Origin: Candidatus Omnitrophota bacterium
GTDB taxonomy: Bacteria > Omnitrophota > Gorgyraeia > Zapsychrales > Zapsychraceae
Assembly (NCBI GenBank): GCA_018399915.1
Contig: JAGYNW010000016.1
Span: forward strand, 1-18,588
Direction: 5' to 3'
Length of the DNA stretch: 18,588 nucleotides
Shown: piece by piece, positions 1 through 7,863 of the stretch
How the letters are laid out: each line of letters opens with the position of its first letter
How positions within the stretch are numbered: the stretch's first letter is position 1
Notes under the pieces: generated by a model
Seen by the model: only the letters and a program-made list of their open reading frames with translations
Databases searched by the model: none
Told to the model about the DNA's origin: nothing
Translations under genes and position numbers: made by a program

Positions 1-111
1 TTGAGAAGAAGAAAACACCTGGGGGTATCCCTTATCCTTCAAATAAGCATATAACGAACGTTCGATAATATCATCATGCCCGATGATCAGTATTTTTGCG
101 TTTTTTTTCAT
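1..111 (-). CDS. 5' fragment of a probable NAD-dependent epimerase/dehydratase (GDP-L-fucose synthase-like)
   Basis: Only the first 37 codons are inside the window. The gene starts with ATG at 111 and runs off the left edge still open. The protein begins MKKNAKILIIGHDD, then a helix, then a second strand ending VFSSS. This matches the opening beta-alpha-beta of extended short-chain dehydrogenases of the GDP-L-fucose synthase type, whose usual start is a hydrophobic strand followed by GHxGxxG. Here GH is kept, but the later glycines are replaced (GHDDIIE). It starts 19 nt after the E1-beta stop codon, with a GGAAG-type ribosome site about 12 nt upstream, so it is probably the next gene of the same operon. 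The family call rests on a short fragment; a different Rossmann-fold protein is possible. Confidence 0.5.
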   Translation of the reverse strand, partial: MKKNAKILIIGHDDIIERSLYAYLKDKGYPQVFSSSQ

Positions 112-130
112 AAAAAGGCTCTACTTCCGA

Positions 131-1180
131 TCAGATTTCCTGCGCCATCATGGATTCCACAGCCATAACAATATCTTCGACTCCGGGATAAAAAGCATTC
201 TCCAAGACATATCCACTGGGGGTAGGGATGTCTGGAAAAGTTACACGCTGCGGCGCCTGTTTGAGGGAAGAAAAGGCTTTTTGGGTTACCCGCGTAATCA
301 CTTCCGCGCTGAAGCCCCCGGTCTTCCAGCAAAGGTCTGCGACCAGAAGCCTGCCTGTCTTTTTGATAGAATTAAGAATCGTCAGCTCGTCTAGAGGCTT
401 CAACGTGCGGGGATCAATGATCTCAACATCAATCCCTTTGGTCGCCAGTTTCTCCGCAGCCCGTAAAGCCTCTGTGACCATATGCGACACCGCCACGATC
501 GTTACGTCTGTCCCTTGCCTTTTGATCACAGCTTGTCCAAAAGGGATCGAATAGACCTCCTCCGGGACATAGCCCGTATGCTTGTACAGCCATCTTTGCT
601 CAAAGAACAGGACCGGATTATTATCCGCTATACTGGTAATCAGAAGTCCCTTGGCATCATACGGACTCGTCGGCATAACGATCCTAAGACCGGGAACATG
701 AAAAAACAAGGATTGCAAGGCCTGGGAATGCTGCGCGCCCGAACCCCAACCACGGCCTATGCAGGCCCGGATCACCAAAGGGATTGGTACTTGTCCGGCA
801 AACATATAACTCCATTTTGAAGCATGATTAACGATCTGATCCATGGCCATCAGGAGGAAATCAGGACGATTGTGAATAGATACTGGCCGCATCCCAGCCA
901 TGGCCGAACCAATGGCCATGCCAACTGTCCCTTCTTCGTTCAACGGCATGTCAAAAACCCTATGCCCGCCATACTTTTTATGCAGATCCAAGGTGGACCC
1001 GAACATACCCCCGGGGTCATCAACTCCCTGTCCCATAGCATAAACCCGCCCATCACGCGCCAAAGCCTGATCAAGTGCCTCTCTTAAAGCCTCACCGTAA
1101 GAAAGTTTCCGAACATCTTGTCCCTCGTTTTCATCAAACGTAGGCTCTTCTCTTTCTACTTGTAATTTTGTCCACGGCAT
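131..1180 (-). CDS. Thiamine-diphosphate-dependent 2-oxoacid dehydrogenase E1 component, beta subunit
   Basis: 349 aa, slightly longer than the family's usual 325 or so because of an N-terminal extension of about 25 residues before the conserved LSYGEALREAL start. E1-beta pairs with E1-alpha in an alpha2beta2 enzyme that decarboxylates a 2-oxoacid on thiamine diphosphate. Visible family marks are the cofactor-activating glutamate region (NEEGTVG, residues 81-87), the active-site histidine motif GAQHSQ (His about 151), the PTSPYDAKGLL block and the C-terminal transketolase-like domain (IDPRTLKPLD). The start is supported by a good ribosome site (AGGAAG, 7 nt upstream) in the 25-nt gap after E1-alpha. 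No E2 or E3 gene is nearby. The neighbours are E1-alpha, lptD and a probable sugar epimerase, so the substrate may be something other than pyruvate. Family confidence is high; substrate is unknown. Confidence 0.9.
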   Translation of the reverse strand: MPWTKLQVEREEPTFDENEGQDVRKLSYGEALREALDQALARDGRVYAMGQGVDDPGGMFGSTLDLHKKYGGHRVFDMPLNEEGTVGMAIGSAMAGMRPVSIHNRPDFLLMAMDQIVNHASKWSYMFAGQVPIPLVIRACIGRGWGSGAQHSQALQSLFFHVPGLRIVMPTSPYDAKGLLITSIADNNPVLFFEQRWLYKHTGYVPEEVYSIPFGQAVIKRQGTDVTIVAVSHMVTEALRAAEKLATKGIDVEIIDPRTLKPLDELTILNSIKKTGRLLVADLCWKTGGFSAEVITRVTQKAFSSLKQAPQRVTFPDIPTPSGYVLENAFYPGVEDIVMAVESMMAQEI

Positions 1181-1205
1181 CTATTGTCTTCCTCTTCTTT
1201 GATGA

Positions 1206-2177
1206 TCACTCAACAAATAAATACTTCTCAAGATCCTCGATATCAGGCAAAGGGCTTTGCTGTCCATAGCGGAAAGCTTCCTCGATTTCTACATCAAGCG
1301 CTTCCTGGATTTTTGTCCGTTCCCCTGTCGATAAAAGTTCTTTTTCATTCAAATAGGTCTCAAACTCCAAAATCGGATCCCGCCGATTGACAGGGTCCAG
1401 ATCTTCACATTTGCGATAATTCTCGGCCCCGGGATCTCCGCTTCCGGCATGTCCCCGCCAACGCTGCACGCGGCATTCAAGTAAAAACGGCCCCTTCCCG
1501 TTGCGTACCGCCGTTACAACTTTCTGCGCGGTTTCATAAACCTCGACAACATTCATCCCGTCAATCTGCAGAGAAGGGATATCAAAGGCACGTGCCCTTT
1601 TATAAATGTCGGCATTGACCTGGCGGGTCGAAAGATGAGAGCAGACGGAATAAAAATTGTTTTCACAGACAAAAATAACCGGAACCTTTTTTAGCGCGGC
1701 CAGGCTCATGCTCTCGAAAAAAACACCTTCTTCACTGGCGGCATCCCCCAAAAAAGTAACCGCAACCAAGCCTTGATCCAACATTTTAGAAGCGAAAGCC
1801 GCGCCCACCGCATGCGGTATGCCGCCGCCAACAATCGAAGAAGAACCGAGATGCCCCACAGAAGTATCTATCAAATGCATAGAACCGCCACGTCCTTTGG
1901 AACATCCTGTTTCCTTACAATACAACTCAGCTATCATGGCTTTCAGATCGCCGCCCTTAGCCAAATAATGGCCATGGCTACGGTGATTACTGAAGATATA
2001 GTCCTTTTTCTGTAAATTAGCACATATCCCGACAGAAGAGGCCTCCTGCCCGAGCGAAAGGTGCACAGGTGTCTTCATCTCGTCCTCATGATACAACTCT
2101 TCTATTTTTAGCTGTACTTTTCTGATCTTCAGAAGCTTATAATAAATATCTGACAATTTGTCTTTTTCAATAGACAT
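1206..2177 (-). CDS. Thiamine-diphosphate-dependent 2-oxoacid dehydrogenase E1 component, alpha subunit
   Basis: 323 aa when started at the ATG at 2177. An upstream ATG at 2276 would add 33 residues that look non-conserved and would overlap the end of lptD by about 50 nt, so I chose the inner start, which begins MSIEKDKLSDIYYKLL as the family does. The thiamine-diphosphate/Mg motif is clear: GDAASEEG (about 144-151) ending at ENN (172-174). The block SNHRSHGHYLAKG (about 63-75) and the motif KGRGGSMHL are also typical. The subunit forms the catalytic core with the beta subunit encoded 25 nt downstream. The ribosome site is weak. It could be a pyruvate, branched-chain or acetoin-type E1; the sequence alone does not separate these. 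Confidence 0.9.
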   Translation of the reverse strand: MSIEKDKLSDIYYKLLKIRKVQLKIEELYHEDEMKTPVHLSLGQEASSVGICANLQKKDYIFSNHRSHGHYLAKGGDLKAMIAELYCKETGCSKGRGGSMHLIDTSVGHLGSSSIVGGGIPHAVGAAFASKMLDQGLVAVTFLGDAASEEGVFFESMSLAALKKVPVIFVCENNFYSVCSHLSTRQVNADIYKRARAFDIPSLQIDGMNVVEVYETAQKVVTAVRNGKGPFLLECRVQRWRGHAGSGDPGAENYRKCEDLDPVNRRDPILEFETYLNEKELLSTGERTKIQEALDVEIEEAFRYGQQSPLPDIEDLEKYLFVE

Positions 2178-2223
2178 AATATGTAAGTCTTTCAATTGAT
2201 TATTAATTTGAAGCCTGGCACAC

Positions 2224-4338
2224 CTAATTGCTTTGGGACCCGGCCTTCCTTTTATTGAAACTGGAACCGAAATCAAAACCGATATCCGGAAATGCTTTTA
2301 AAGTAAAAACAAAAAGGATCTCACTTCCCTCTCCTCTTTTTTCCGTAAAAGAAATATCCAATATCCAGGAGTGCAGGTCTCTGGTGACAGTAAACGATTG
2401 TTCTTTCTGGGTCCCGTGCTCAAGGTCAAACCGTTCATACATCCGGATAGCCCACAGAGGATTAATGCGCCACAAAAATTCCGTGGTTATCTGGTCGTCG
2501 ACATCCCGATGCCATCTTTTGCCGAAATTCCATTGCCATTTGTCATCTTTATCACTTAAATAAAGGTCAAAATTAGCGGTTGTCATCCTGTCCCGGTGGG
2601 TGTTATAAATAGAGTCCGCCCGAAACGTCAGCCAATTAACAGGCTTGAAATTTAATTCATTTGTCACATTAGAAAAACCCGGAGCAGAGGTATCTTCCTT
2701 CAAATTGAAATCGGAACTGGTTGAGAACCGGACAAGATCCACAGCCTGCCCATCCCGTTTCGTCTGTAATTTGTTTTCTAAAAGAAAATTAATAGAATGA
2801 TTCCGCGTAATGCTGTCTACACTGTCATACTGGTCCAATTCTGAATTGAGCGTTGTTGGATCATGCGCGTAGCTGTAACTTACCGAAGGGGTGACCACAT
2901 GGCGCAATTTCTCGATCGTAATCCCGTGTTTGTTGTACTGGGCATCAAAAATGCGATAAATTTTTGTACTTAAACTTGCGCCTGTGCGGAAAGCACCCCG
3001 GACACCATCCGTTTCTCCCGGTGTCTTAATGCGGCTATAATAGGTGTGACTCCCGCCGATATACGGTTTAAATTCAACAAAACCGATTTTCCTCTGATAA
3101 GCGATCTGATTATCCGTAAAGAACCGGTTGGTCTTTTCCCTGATCTCACTCGGTGAGGCGCGTTTCTTGGTTAAATTAGAATATTTCGTCTGATTTGAAA
3201 AATAAAAATTCGTATCGCCGATGCGCTGGCTCGAATAGGTGTAATTGATCTCCGGCAGACGCTCAACTTGAGAGGTAAAACGGTTTACCCTGATATCTGT
3301 ACGAAAACTCAAATGCGCCCGTGCCAGTCGGCGCGTTAATAAGAAATATGTTTTGGGATTGCTGTTCTCCTCGTATTCTCTTTCAAAATAATCTTTCAAA
3401 ATGGTGGCATCACTTAATTTGTAATATTGCATTATGGCCTTGGTCTGATCATCAATGTTCCAATCGTGACGCCAATTGATCTTGAACCTTTCCCTCTCAA
3501 TCGTTGGGGACGGCCGCTCTAAATAAAACCGTTTGGAAGTAATATTCCGTTCATTCATATAATATGTATAAAAAGCGCCCTTCCCGTATTTTTGGGTATT
3601 GTACTGCAGGTCAACACCGGTAGCGATATCCTTTTTTTCGCGCGCGTCGAAATGAATAACGCCTTTAAAGTCCTCACTGAAATAATAGCGCCACTGGGTC
3701 AGCAAAAACATCCCCCATTCCTTATCATAGCCGGGAGTAAAGATAAACCGTGGTTTTTTATCTTTCAGGCTTTGAACAAATTTCGGGAGATAAAGAACCG
3801 GTACTTTCCCAAAATACCACAATACATTGCGGGCGACTATTTTATCTCCGGGAAACACCTCTATTTTTTTCGACGTAAGCCGGTACTCGGGATTATCAAA
3901 ATCCGATGTGGTCACATATCCGTCCAGAAGATTGATTTCATTTTCAGCAACTTTCCCAACAGTCCGGGCAAATCCATAATAAGGGTCGGCATAAATTTTT
4001 GCTTTTTGAAAACTTCCGGTCATCGTCTCAAAATTAAAAATCAAACTATCGCCTTCGATTTTCCCTTGTGGCGTAACCAGCGTAACATCTCCCTGCGCTT
4101 TGGCGACACTGGTATCCTGCGAAAATTCCACAATGTCACAACTTAAGGTCGTCTCATCCTTCAGCACCACAACATTACCTTCTGCGGTTATCGAATTCCC
4201 ATCCACAGAATAATTCAAAACATCACCGTTCAATTCAACGGTTTTACTCTGAGCCCAGCAAGAATTTGCGGCATCGCAAGTTGCCCATACGATAAAAAAC
4301 AACAGAAAAGCTCTGATCCAGTTAATTTTTCTAGACAT
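2224..4338 (-). CDS. lptD: LPS-assembly outer-membrane protein LptD (OstA/Imp)
   Basis: 704 aa. LptD is the outer-membrane beta-barrel that inserts lipopolysaccharide into the outer leaflet. The N-terminus has a basic start and a hydrophobic stretch (residues about 8-29) with a likely signal-peptidase site near CWAQ. An OstA/LptA-like beta-jellyroll follows (about 33-130), with repeated patterns such as ITAEGNVVVLKD and AKAQGDVTLVTPQGKIEG. The rest is a long aromatic-rich amphipathic barrel with the conserved entry WYFGKVPVLYLP (about 172-183). The last strand (IGFDFGSSF) is followed by a 9-residue polar tail instead of ending at the terminal Phe. The mature protein has a single cysteine, so the disulfides of E. 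coli LptD cannot form. The start overlaps the end of the ROK kinase gene by 8 nt, which implies translational coupling. Confidence 0.88.
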   Translation of the reverse strand: MSRKINWIRAFLLFFIVWATCDAANSCWAQSKTVELNGDVLNYSVDGNSITAEGNVVVLKDETTLSCDIVEFSQDTSVAKAQGDVTLVTPQGKIEGDSLIFNFETMTGSFQKAKIYADPYYGFARTVGKVAENEINLLDGYVTTSDFDNPEYRLTSKKIEVFPGDKIVARNVLWYFGKVPVLYLPKFVQSLKDKKPRFIFTPGYDKEWGMFLLTQWRYYFSEDFKGVIHFDAREKKDIATGVDLQYNTQKYGKGAFYTYYMNERNITSKRFYLERPSPTIERERFKINWRHDWNIDDQTKAIMQYYKLSDATILKDYFEREYEENSNPKTYFLLTRRLARAHLSFRTDIRVNRFTSQVERLPEINYTYSSQRIGDTNFYFSNQTKYSNLTKKRASPSEIREKTNRFFTDNQIAYQRKIGFVEFKPYIGGSHTYYSRIKTPGETDGVRGAFRTGASLSTKIYRIFDAQYNKHGITIEKLRHVVTPSVSYSYAHDPTTLNSELDQYDSVDSITRNHSINFLLENKLQTKRDGQAVDLVRFSTSSDFNLKEDTSAPGFSNVTNELNFKPVNWLTFRADSIYNTHRDRMTTANFDLYLSDKDDKWQWNFGKRWHRDVDDQITTEFLWRINPLWAIRMYERFDLEHGTQKEQSFTVTRDLHSWILDISFTEKRGEGSEILFVFTLKAFPDIGFDFGSSFNKRKAGSQSN

Positions 4339-5275
4339 GCTTCGTGTGTGCTCCCGTCGTTAAATCCTTCATTAATATTTGAGCGCCCAGGATCCCGGCA
4401 TCATCGCCTAAGCGGGCGCGACGGACCGCTACCATCCTTGACTGCACCTGCATGGAACGGTTCTTAATCGTTTGAATTAAAGGCTTTTTCAAATGTTTAT
4501 ACGCTTTGGCAACACCACCGCCGATAATTATCAATCGTGGGTTCAGCACATTAACTACGCCGACCAAGGCATTCCCGATATGCACCGCGGTTTCTTCCCA
4601 AAGGGCGAGCGCCTTTGAGTTAGATTGATTAGCAAGGGCATAAACTTCTTCCAATGTAATATCCTTATTTTGCAAACACCTTCTCGCCTTCTTCAACAGA
4701 GACTGATTTCCGACATAACGTTCCAGACAACCGCTGCCGCCACAATTGCACGCCGGGCCTTTTTCATTAATCGGGATATGCCCGATTTCCCCAGCCACAT
4801 AACCTTCTCCCCGGTAAAGTTTGCCATCCAAAATAATACCTCCGCCTACCCCTGTCCCTAAAGTGACACAGATCAGACTATCCGCCCCTTTTCCTGCGCC
4901 ATATTGCCATTCACCCAAGGCGGCCAGATTTACATCATTGTCAATAAAGGTAGCGATGTTTAACGATCTCTCAAGAATTTTGACAAGGGGCACATTGCGC
5001 CACCCCGGCACATTCGGCAAAAAACGGACAATTCCTTTGCGCGGATCAATGAGGCCCGGCAGACCGATTCCAATCCCGGAAATATTCGTTGCACAAAGCT
5101 CTTGGGCGATCATCACCTCCCTGATCTTCTGTGCAAGGCTATTGATGAGCTTTGCCTTACTGGAAAAATAGGAACGCGTATCAATGCGGGCTCTGCGGAT
5201 AATCTTACCCTTGGGATTGACCAAACCCAATTTTATATTAGTGCCCCCAAAATCGACACCGATGACATATTTCAT
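4331..5275 (-). CDS. ROK-family sugar kinase (glucokinase-like)
   Basis: 314 aa, normal length for ROK kinases. It probably phosphorylates a hexose (glucose, N-acetylglucosamine or similar) with ATP in the cytoplasm. Visible motifs are the ATP phosphate loop DFGGTN (8-13), the catalytic aspartate in IDNDVN (Asp114), LGTGVGGG (139-146), the sugar-binding GEIGH (162-166), the zinc site CNCGGSGCLE (Cys176, 178, 183 with His166), and the adenosine motif IIIGGGV. There is no N-terminal helix-turn-helix, so it is a kinase and not a ROK repressor. It overlaps lptD by 8 nt and is the first gene after a 236-nt gap with a candidate promoter, so it probably heads the lptD/E1 operon. The sugar cannot be told from sequence. 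Confidence 0.88.
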   Translation of the reverse strand: MKYVIGVDFGGTNIKLGLVNPKGKIIRRARIDTRSYFSSKAKLINSLAQKIREVMIAQELCATNISGIGIGLPGLIDPRKGIVRFLPNVPGWRNVPLVKILERSLNIATFIDNDVNLAALGEWQYGAGKGADSLICVTLGTGVGGGIILDGKLYRGEGYVAGEIGHIPINEKGPACNCGGSGCLERYVGNQSLLKKARRCLQNKDITLEEVYALANQSNSKALALWEETAVHIGNALVGVVNVLNPRLIIIGGGVAKAYKHLKKPLIQTIKNRSMQVQSRMVAVRRARLGDDAGILGAQILMKDLTTGAHTKHV

Positions 5276-5511
5276 ATTAAGAATAATTAATAGTAATATT
5301 AGAAAAAATTTTACTGAAGACCAAAACGATTCAAATACAATAAGTTAAAAGGCTAAAATAATTCTCGCAAAGTGAAAGGACTATACCTTATATCTGAAAA
5401 GTGAGTTTATTCTACACGATAAGTTTTGAGGATTCAACCTGAAATTTCTGAAAATTTAAGGTAACTACAGGGGTGATATGCCAATAAAAAAACAGACAAG
5501 AGGGCTTTGAC
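5276..5511. other. 236-nt intergenic region upstream of the ROK kinase
   Basis: The longest gene-free stretch of the window. It is AT-rich and has no convincing ORF or RNA gene. It holds one candidate minus-strand promoter (see the separate entry). Just after the diguanylate cyclase stop there is a T-run on the minus strand (about 5484-5490), but no convincing stem precedes it, so I do not call a terminator. Confidence 0.5.
5409..5437 (-). promoter_or_regulatory. Candidate sigma70-type promoter for the ROK kinase-lptD block
   Basis: Read on the minus strand: -35 box TTGAAT (5437-5432), a 17-nt spacer, and -10 box TAGAAT (5414-5409; five of six consensus positions). Transcription would start near 5402 and give a leader of about 125 nt before the ATG at 5275. 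It is found only by motif and spacing in AT-rich DNA, so it is moderate evidence. Confidence 0.42.
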
Positions 5512-6567
5512 CTATGCGTGCAATGAAAAGGAGCAGACTCTGTTGCGACCCGATTTCTTAGCGCGATAAAGCCCCCAATCTGCTTTATCGATCAATTCAA
5601 TGCGTCCCACACCATCATCAGGGAAGGTAGCGGTGCCCGCGCTGATCGTCACCTTAACAGTGGCATCATAAGCTTTAATAACCGCTTTTTCTGCAGCAAC
5701 ACGGATACGTTCGGCCGCATAATGGGCCCCGGCCTTATCGGTGTCCGGAAGAATAACACAGAATTCCTCCCCACCATAACGGGCGGCCACATCAATTTCC
5801 CGGATATTTTCCTTTATGATCCCTCCCACTTCCCGCAAAATCTGGTCACCGGTAAGATGACCATATTTGTCATTATAGGATTTGAAATTATCGACATCAA
5901 TAATAATAAAAGACATGTTGATGTCCCTGGATCTGGACCGTTTGAGTTCTTCATCAAAACGCTCCAATATATATCTTCGGGTGTGGACAGAGGTCAAACT
6001 ATCCGTAATCGCCGTCCGTTCAATCTCTTCATACAAATTAACTCTTCTCAAAGCCAGGGCGAACTGATGACCGAGGATCATCACCTTTTCTTTATCTTTT
6101 TCAGAAACTCCTTTAATAACCAGATAACCGATCCGTTTTTTCCGGGCCTTTAAGGGAAAAATGAAATAATCTTTCATTTTTTTGAGCTCTTTTATCTCCT
6201 CTATATTCGGATAAACAAAGCGGCATTTTTCAAAGGTCACATGTTCCCGGAGTTTTCTTTTAAAAATCTTGAAGGCTTCCTCGTCACTTAAACTATAAAC
6301 GATCTCTTTGGTGATTTCATAAAGGGCGAAGGTTTCAATGGCTTCCCGCTCGAGGTCCATCTTTTCTCTGAACAAACTTTCCTTCTTATCCAAAAGGCGT
6401 TTATGCGGTTCCAAGACCGTCATCACCTCCATCTTAAAATCGATATCCCTGCGGGACAAAGACTGACGAATGATTTTAATGACCGCAAAAACATAAAAAA
6501 ACATCACTAATGTGTAAATGACATATATCATAAATAGATAATACCTTTCAACAGCTATTGATGACAC
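5512..6567 (-). CDS. Membrane-bound diguanylate cyclase (TM, coiled coil, degenerate GAF, GGDEF) with I-site
   Basis: 351 aa. It should make the second messenger c-di-GMP from two GTP at the inner membrane. Residues about 10-31 form a transmembrane helix. A charged coiled-coil follows (about 40-85), then a weak GAF-like sensor region (about 85-185), then the GGDEF domain (about 190-345). The domain shows the metal/GTP motif IDVDNFKSYNDKYGH and the active GGEEF signature at 265-269. An RxxD inhibitory site (REID, 256-259) sits exactly five residues before GGEEF, so product feedback inhibition is expected. The start is a GTG immediately after the upstream stop codon TAA with no clear ribosome site, implying translational coupling. 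An ATG at 6531 (residue 13) is an alternative but would cut into the membrane helix. Confidence 0.88.
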   Translation of the reverse strand: MSSIAVERYYLFMIYVIYTLVMFFYVFAVIKIIRQSLSRRDIDFKMEVMTVLEPHKRLLDKKESLFREKMDLEREAIETFALYEITKEIVYSLSDEEAFKIFKRKLREHVTFEKCRFVYPNIEEIKELKKMKDYFIFPLKARKKRIGYLVIKGVSEKDKEKVMILGHQFALALRRVNLYEEIERTAITDSLTSVHTRRYILERFDEELKRSRSRDINMSFIIIDVDNFKSYNDKYGHLTGDQILREVGGIIKENIREIDVAARYGGEEFCVILPDTDKAGAHYAAERIRVAAEKAVIKAYDATVKVTISAGTATFPDDGVGRIELIDKADWGLYRAKKSGRNRVCSFSLHA

Positions 6568-7863
6568 TTAGGCTGCGCAGACACGGTTCCTTCCCTTTTT
6601 CTTCGCTCGGTATAATGCTTGATCCGCCTTTGCGATCAATTCATCCTTGAGTTTAGCGTCTCCTGGAAACGAGGCAACACCAGCGGAGACCGTTATCCTC
6701 GTTTTCTCCCGCCGCAAAATAATGGTCTTTTCTGAGATCTTCTGCCGCAACTGATTGGCCATATCAAAGGCCTCTTCCTTGGAAACATCCGGAAGCAAGA
6801 CACAAAACTCCTCCCCCCCATAACGACAGATCAAAGATCCCGGCTCATGAAAAAAACTGCTCAATTCCATGGCAATGGTTTTTAAAACAATATCACCGGC
6901 AATATGGCCGAATTTATCATTATAATCTTTAAAATAATCCAGATCAAAGATCACAAAGCTCAAAGGTTTTTCCCTGCGGATCTTCCGGCTAATCTCCTCA
7001 GGCAAACGTTTCATGAGATACCTCCGCAGATAGAGATTCGTTAAGCCATCCCGAATGGCTAACTGTTCCACCCGCTCATAAAGCTGGGCGTTCTCAATGG
7101 CCAAAGCGCCGATATCAGAGATTGTTGACAAAAACCGCAGATCTTCTGTCTTGAAGTCATTTTCATGCGGACTATCTATACGTAATATTCCCAAAGCTTT
7201 GTTGCGGACCATCAAGGGAACACTGATCAACGATCGGATCGGCCGGACATCTTCATCAATAACCTTTTCCGCGTCAAACCGATAATCCATCTTAGTATCC
7301 TCGATCAAAAGAGGCTGCATGTTCTTGACCACCCATTGATCAAAAATATCCCCATTTTTCGACTTAATATTAATCCGCATCTGTCCTTTGCGGGAGGAAG
7401 AAAGGCCTAAGGCGCCTGTTTTGGAATGGAATAAATACAGAATAATCGTTCTGTCCTGACGGCCAAAGAAAACCTCCACTTCAGAACATAATACCTTAGA
7501 AGTTTCCTCGCAATATAAACAACGGCTCAAGCGTTCCGTCACATCCTTCAGGTGGGCATAATTAACAACTTTATCTTTAAGGGCCTCTATCGAGATCTCC
7601 TCTTGAACAATCTCAGCTTCAATAACATTTATTCCCTCGTATAAATTCTGCACATGAAGCTGCTTTTCCGCATATTTGGTCTGCAAACGTTTTTGCAAAG
7701 GGATTAAATAAAAAATGAGGGCAAGAAGGCCCAAGAAAAGAAAAAGGAAGAATTGCAATTCAACATATACGGCATAAAAGAAAAAAAGCACCAACGGTAG
7801 CAAAAAAATAATGCCAGTATAAACGTAAAAATTAAACAATTGTTTTTTCAGTTTCACAATCAA
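6568..7863 (-). CDS. Membrane-bound GAF-GGDEF diguanylate cyclase lacking an I-site
   Basis: 431 aa. Two closely spaced membrane helices (about 12-32 and 34-53) are followed by a coiled-coil (about 58-105), a well-preserved GAF domain (about 108-265, with SLISVPLMVRNKALGILRID typical of its core) and a GGDEF domain. The metal/GTP motif is FDLDYFKDYNDKFGH and the active-site motif is GGEEF at 349-353, so it should be catalytically competent. The RxxD inhibitory site is absent (EPGS stands in its place), unlike the neighbouring cyclase. The ATG at 7863 lies inside the end of the ABC ATPase gene (32-nt overlap), and the stop abuts the next cyclase with no gap. The ligand of the GAF domain is unknown. 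Confidence 0.88.
   Translation of the reverse strand: MIVKLKKQLFNFYVYTGIIFLLPLVLFFFYAVYVELQFFLFLFLGLLALIFYLIPLQKRLQTKYAEKQLHVQNLYEGINVIEAEIVQEEISIEALKDKVVNYAHLKDVTERLSRCLYCEETSKVLCSEVEVFFGRQDRTIILYLFHSKTGALGLSSSRKGQMRINIKSKNGDIFDQWVVKNMQPLLIEDTKMDYRFDAEKVIDEDVRPIRSLISVPLMVRNKALGILRIDSPHENDFKTEDLRFLSTISDIGALAIENAQLYERVEQLAIRDGLTNLYLRRYLMKRLPEEISRKIRREKPLSFVIFDLDYFKDYNDKFGHIAGDIVLKTIAMELSSFFHEPGSLICRYGGEEFCVLLPDVSKEEAFDMANQLRQKISEKTIILRREKTRITVSAGVASFPGDAKLKDELIAKADQALYRAKKKGRNRVCAA

Noticed and set aside
2178..2276. An upstream ATG that would extend E1-alpha by 33 residues
   Set aside because: The added residues do not look like the family, and the extension would overlap lptD. The start at 2177 fits the family length and N-terminus.
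3592..4146. A 184-codon plus-strand open frame opposite lptD
   Set aside because: It lies wholly inside the well-supported lptD gene on the other strand, has no family resemblance and no ribosome site; treated as a shadow frame.
5484..5510. T-run after the diguanylate cyclase stop as a terminator
   Set aside because: No stem of useful length precedes the T-run on the minus strand.
5722..6153. A 143-codon plus-strand open frame opposite the first diguanylate cyclase
   Set aside because: It is antisense to a clear GGDEF gene, with no recognisable domain; treated as a shadow frame.
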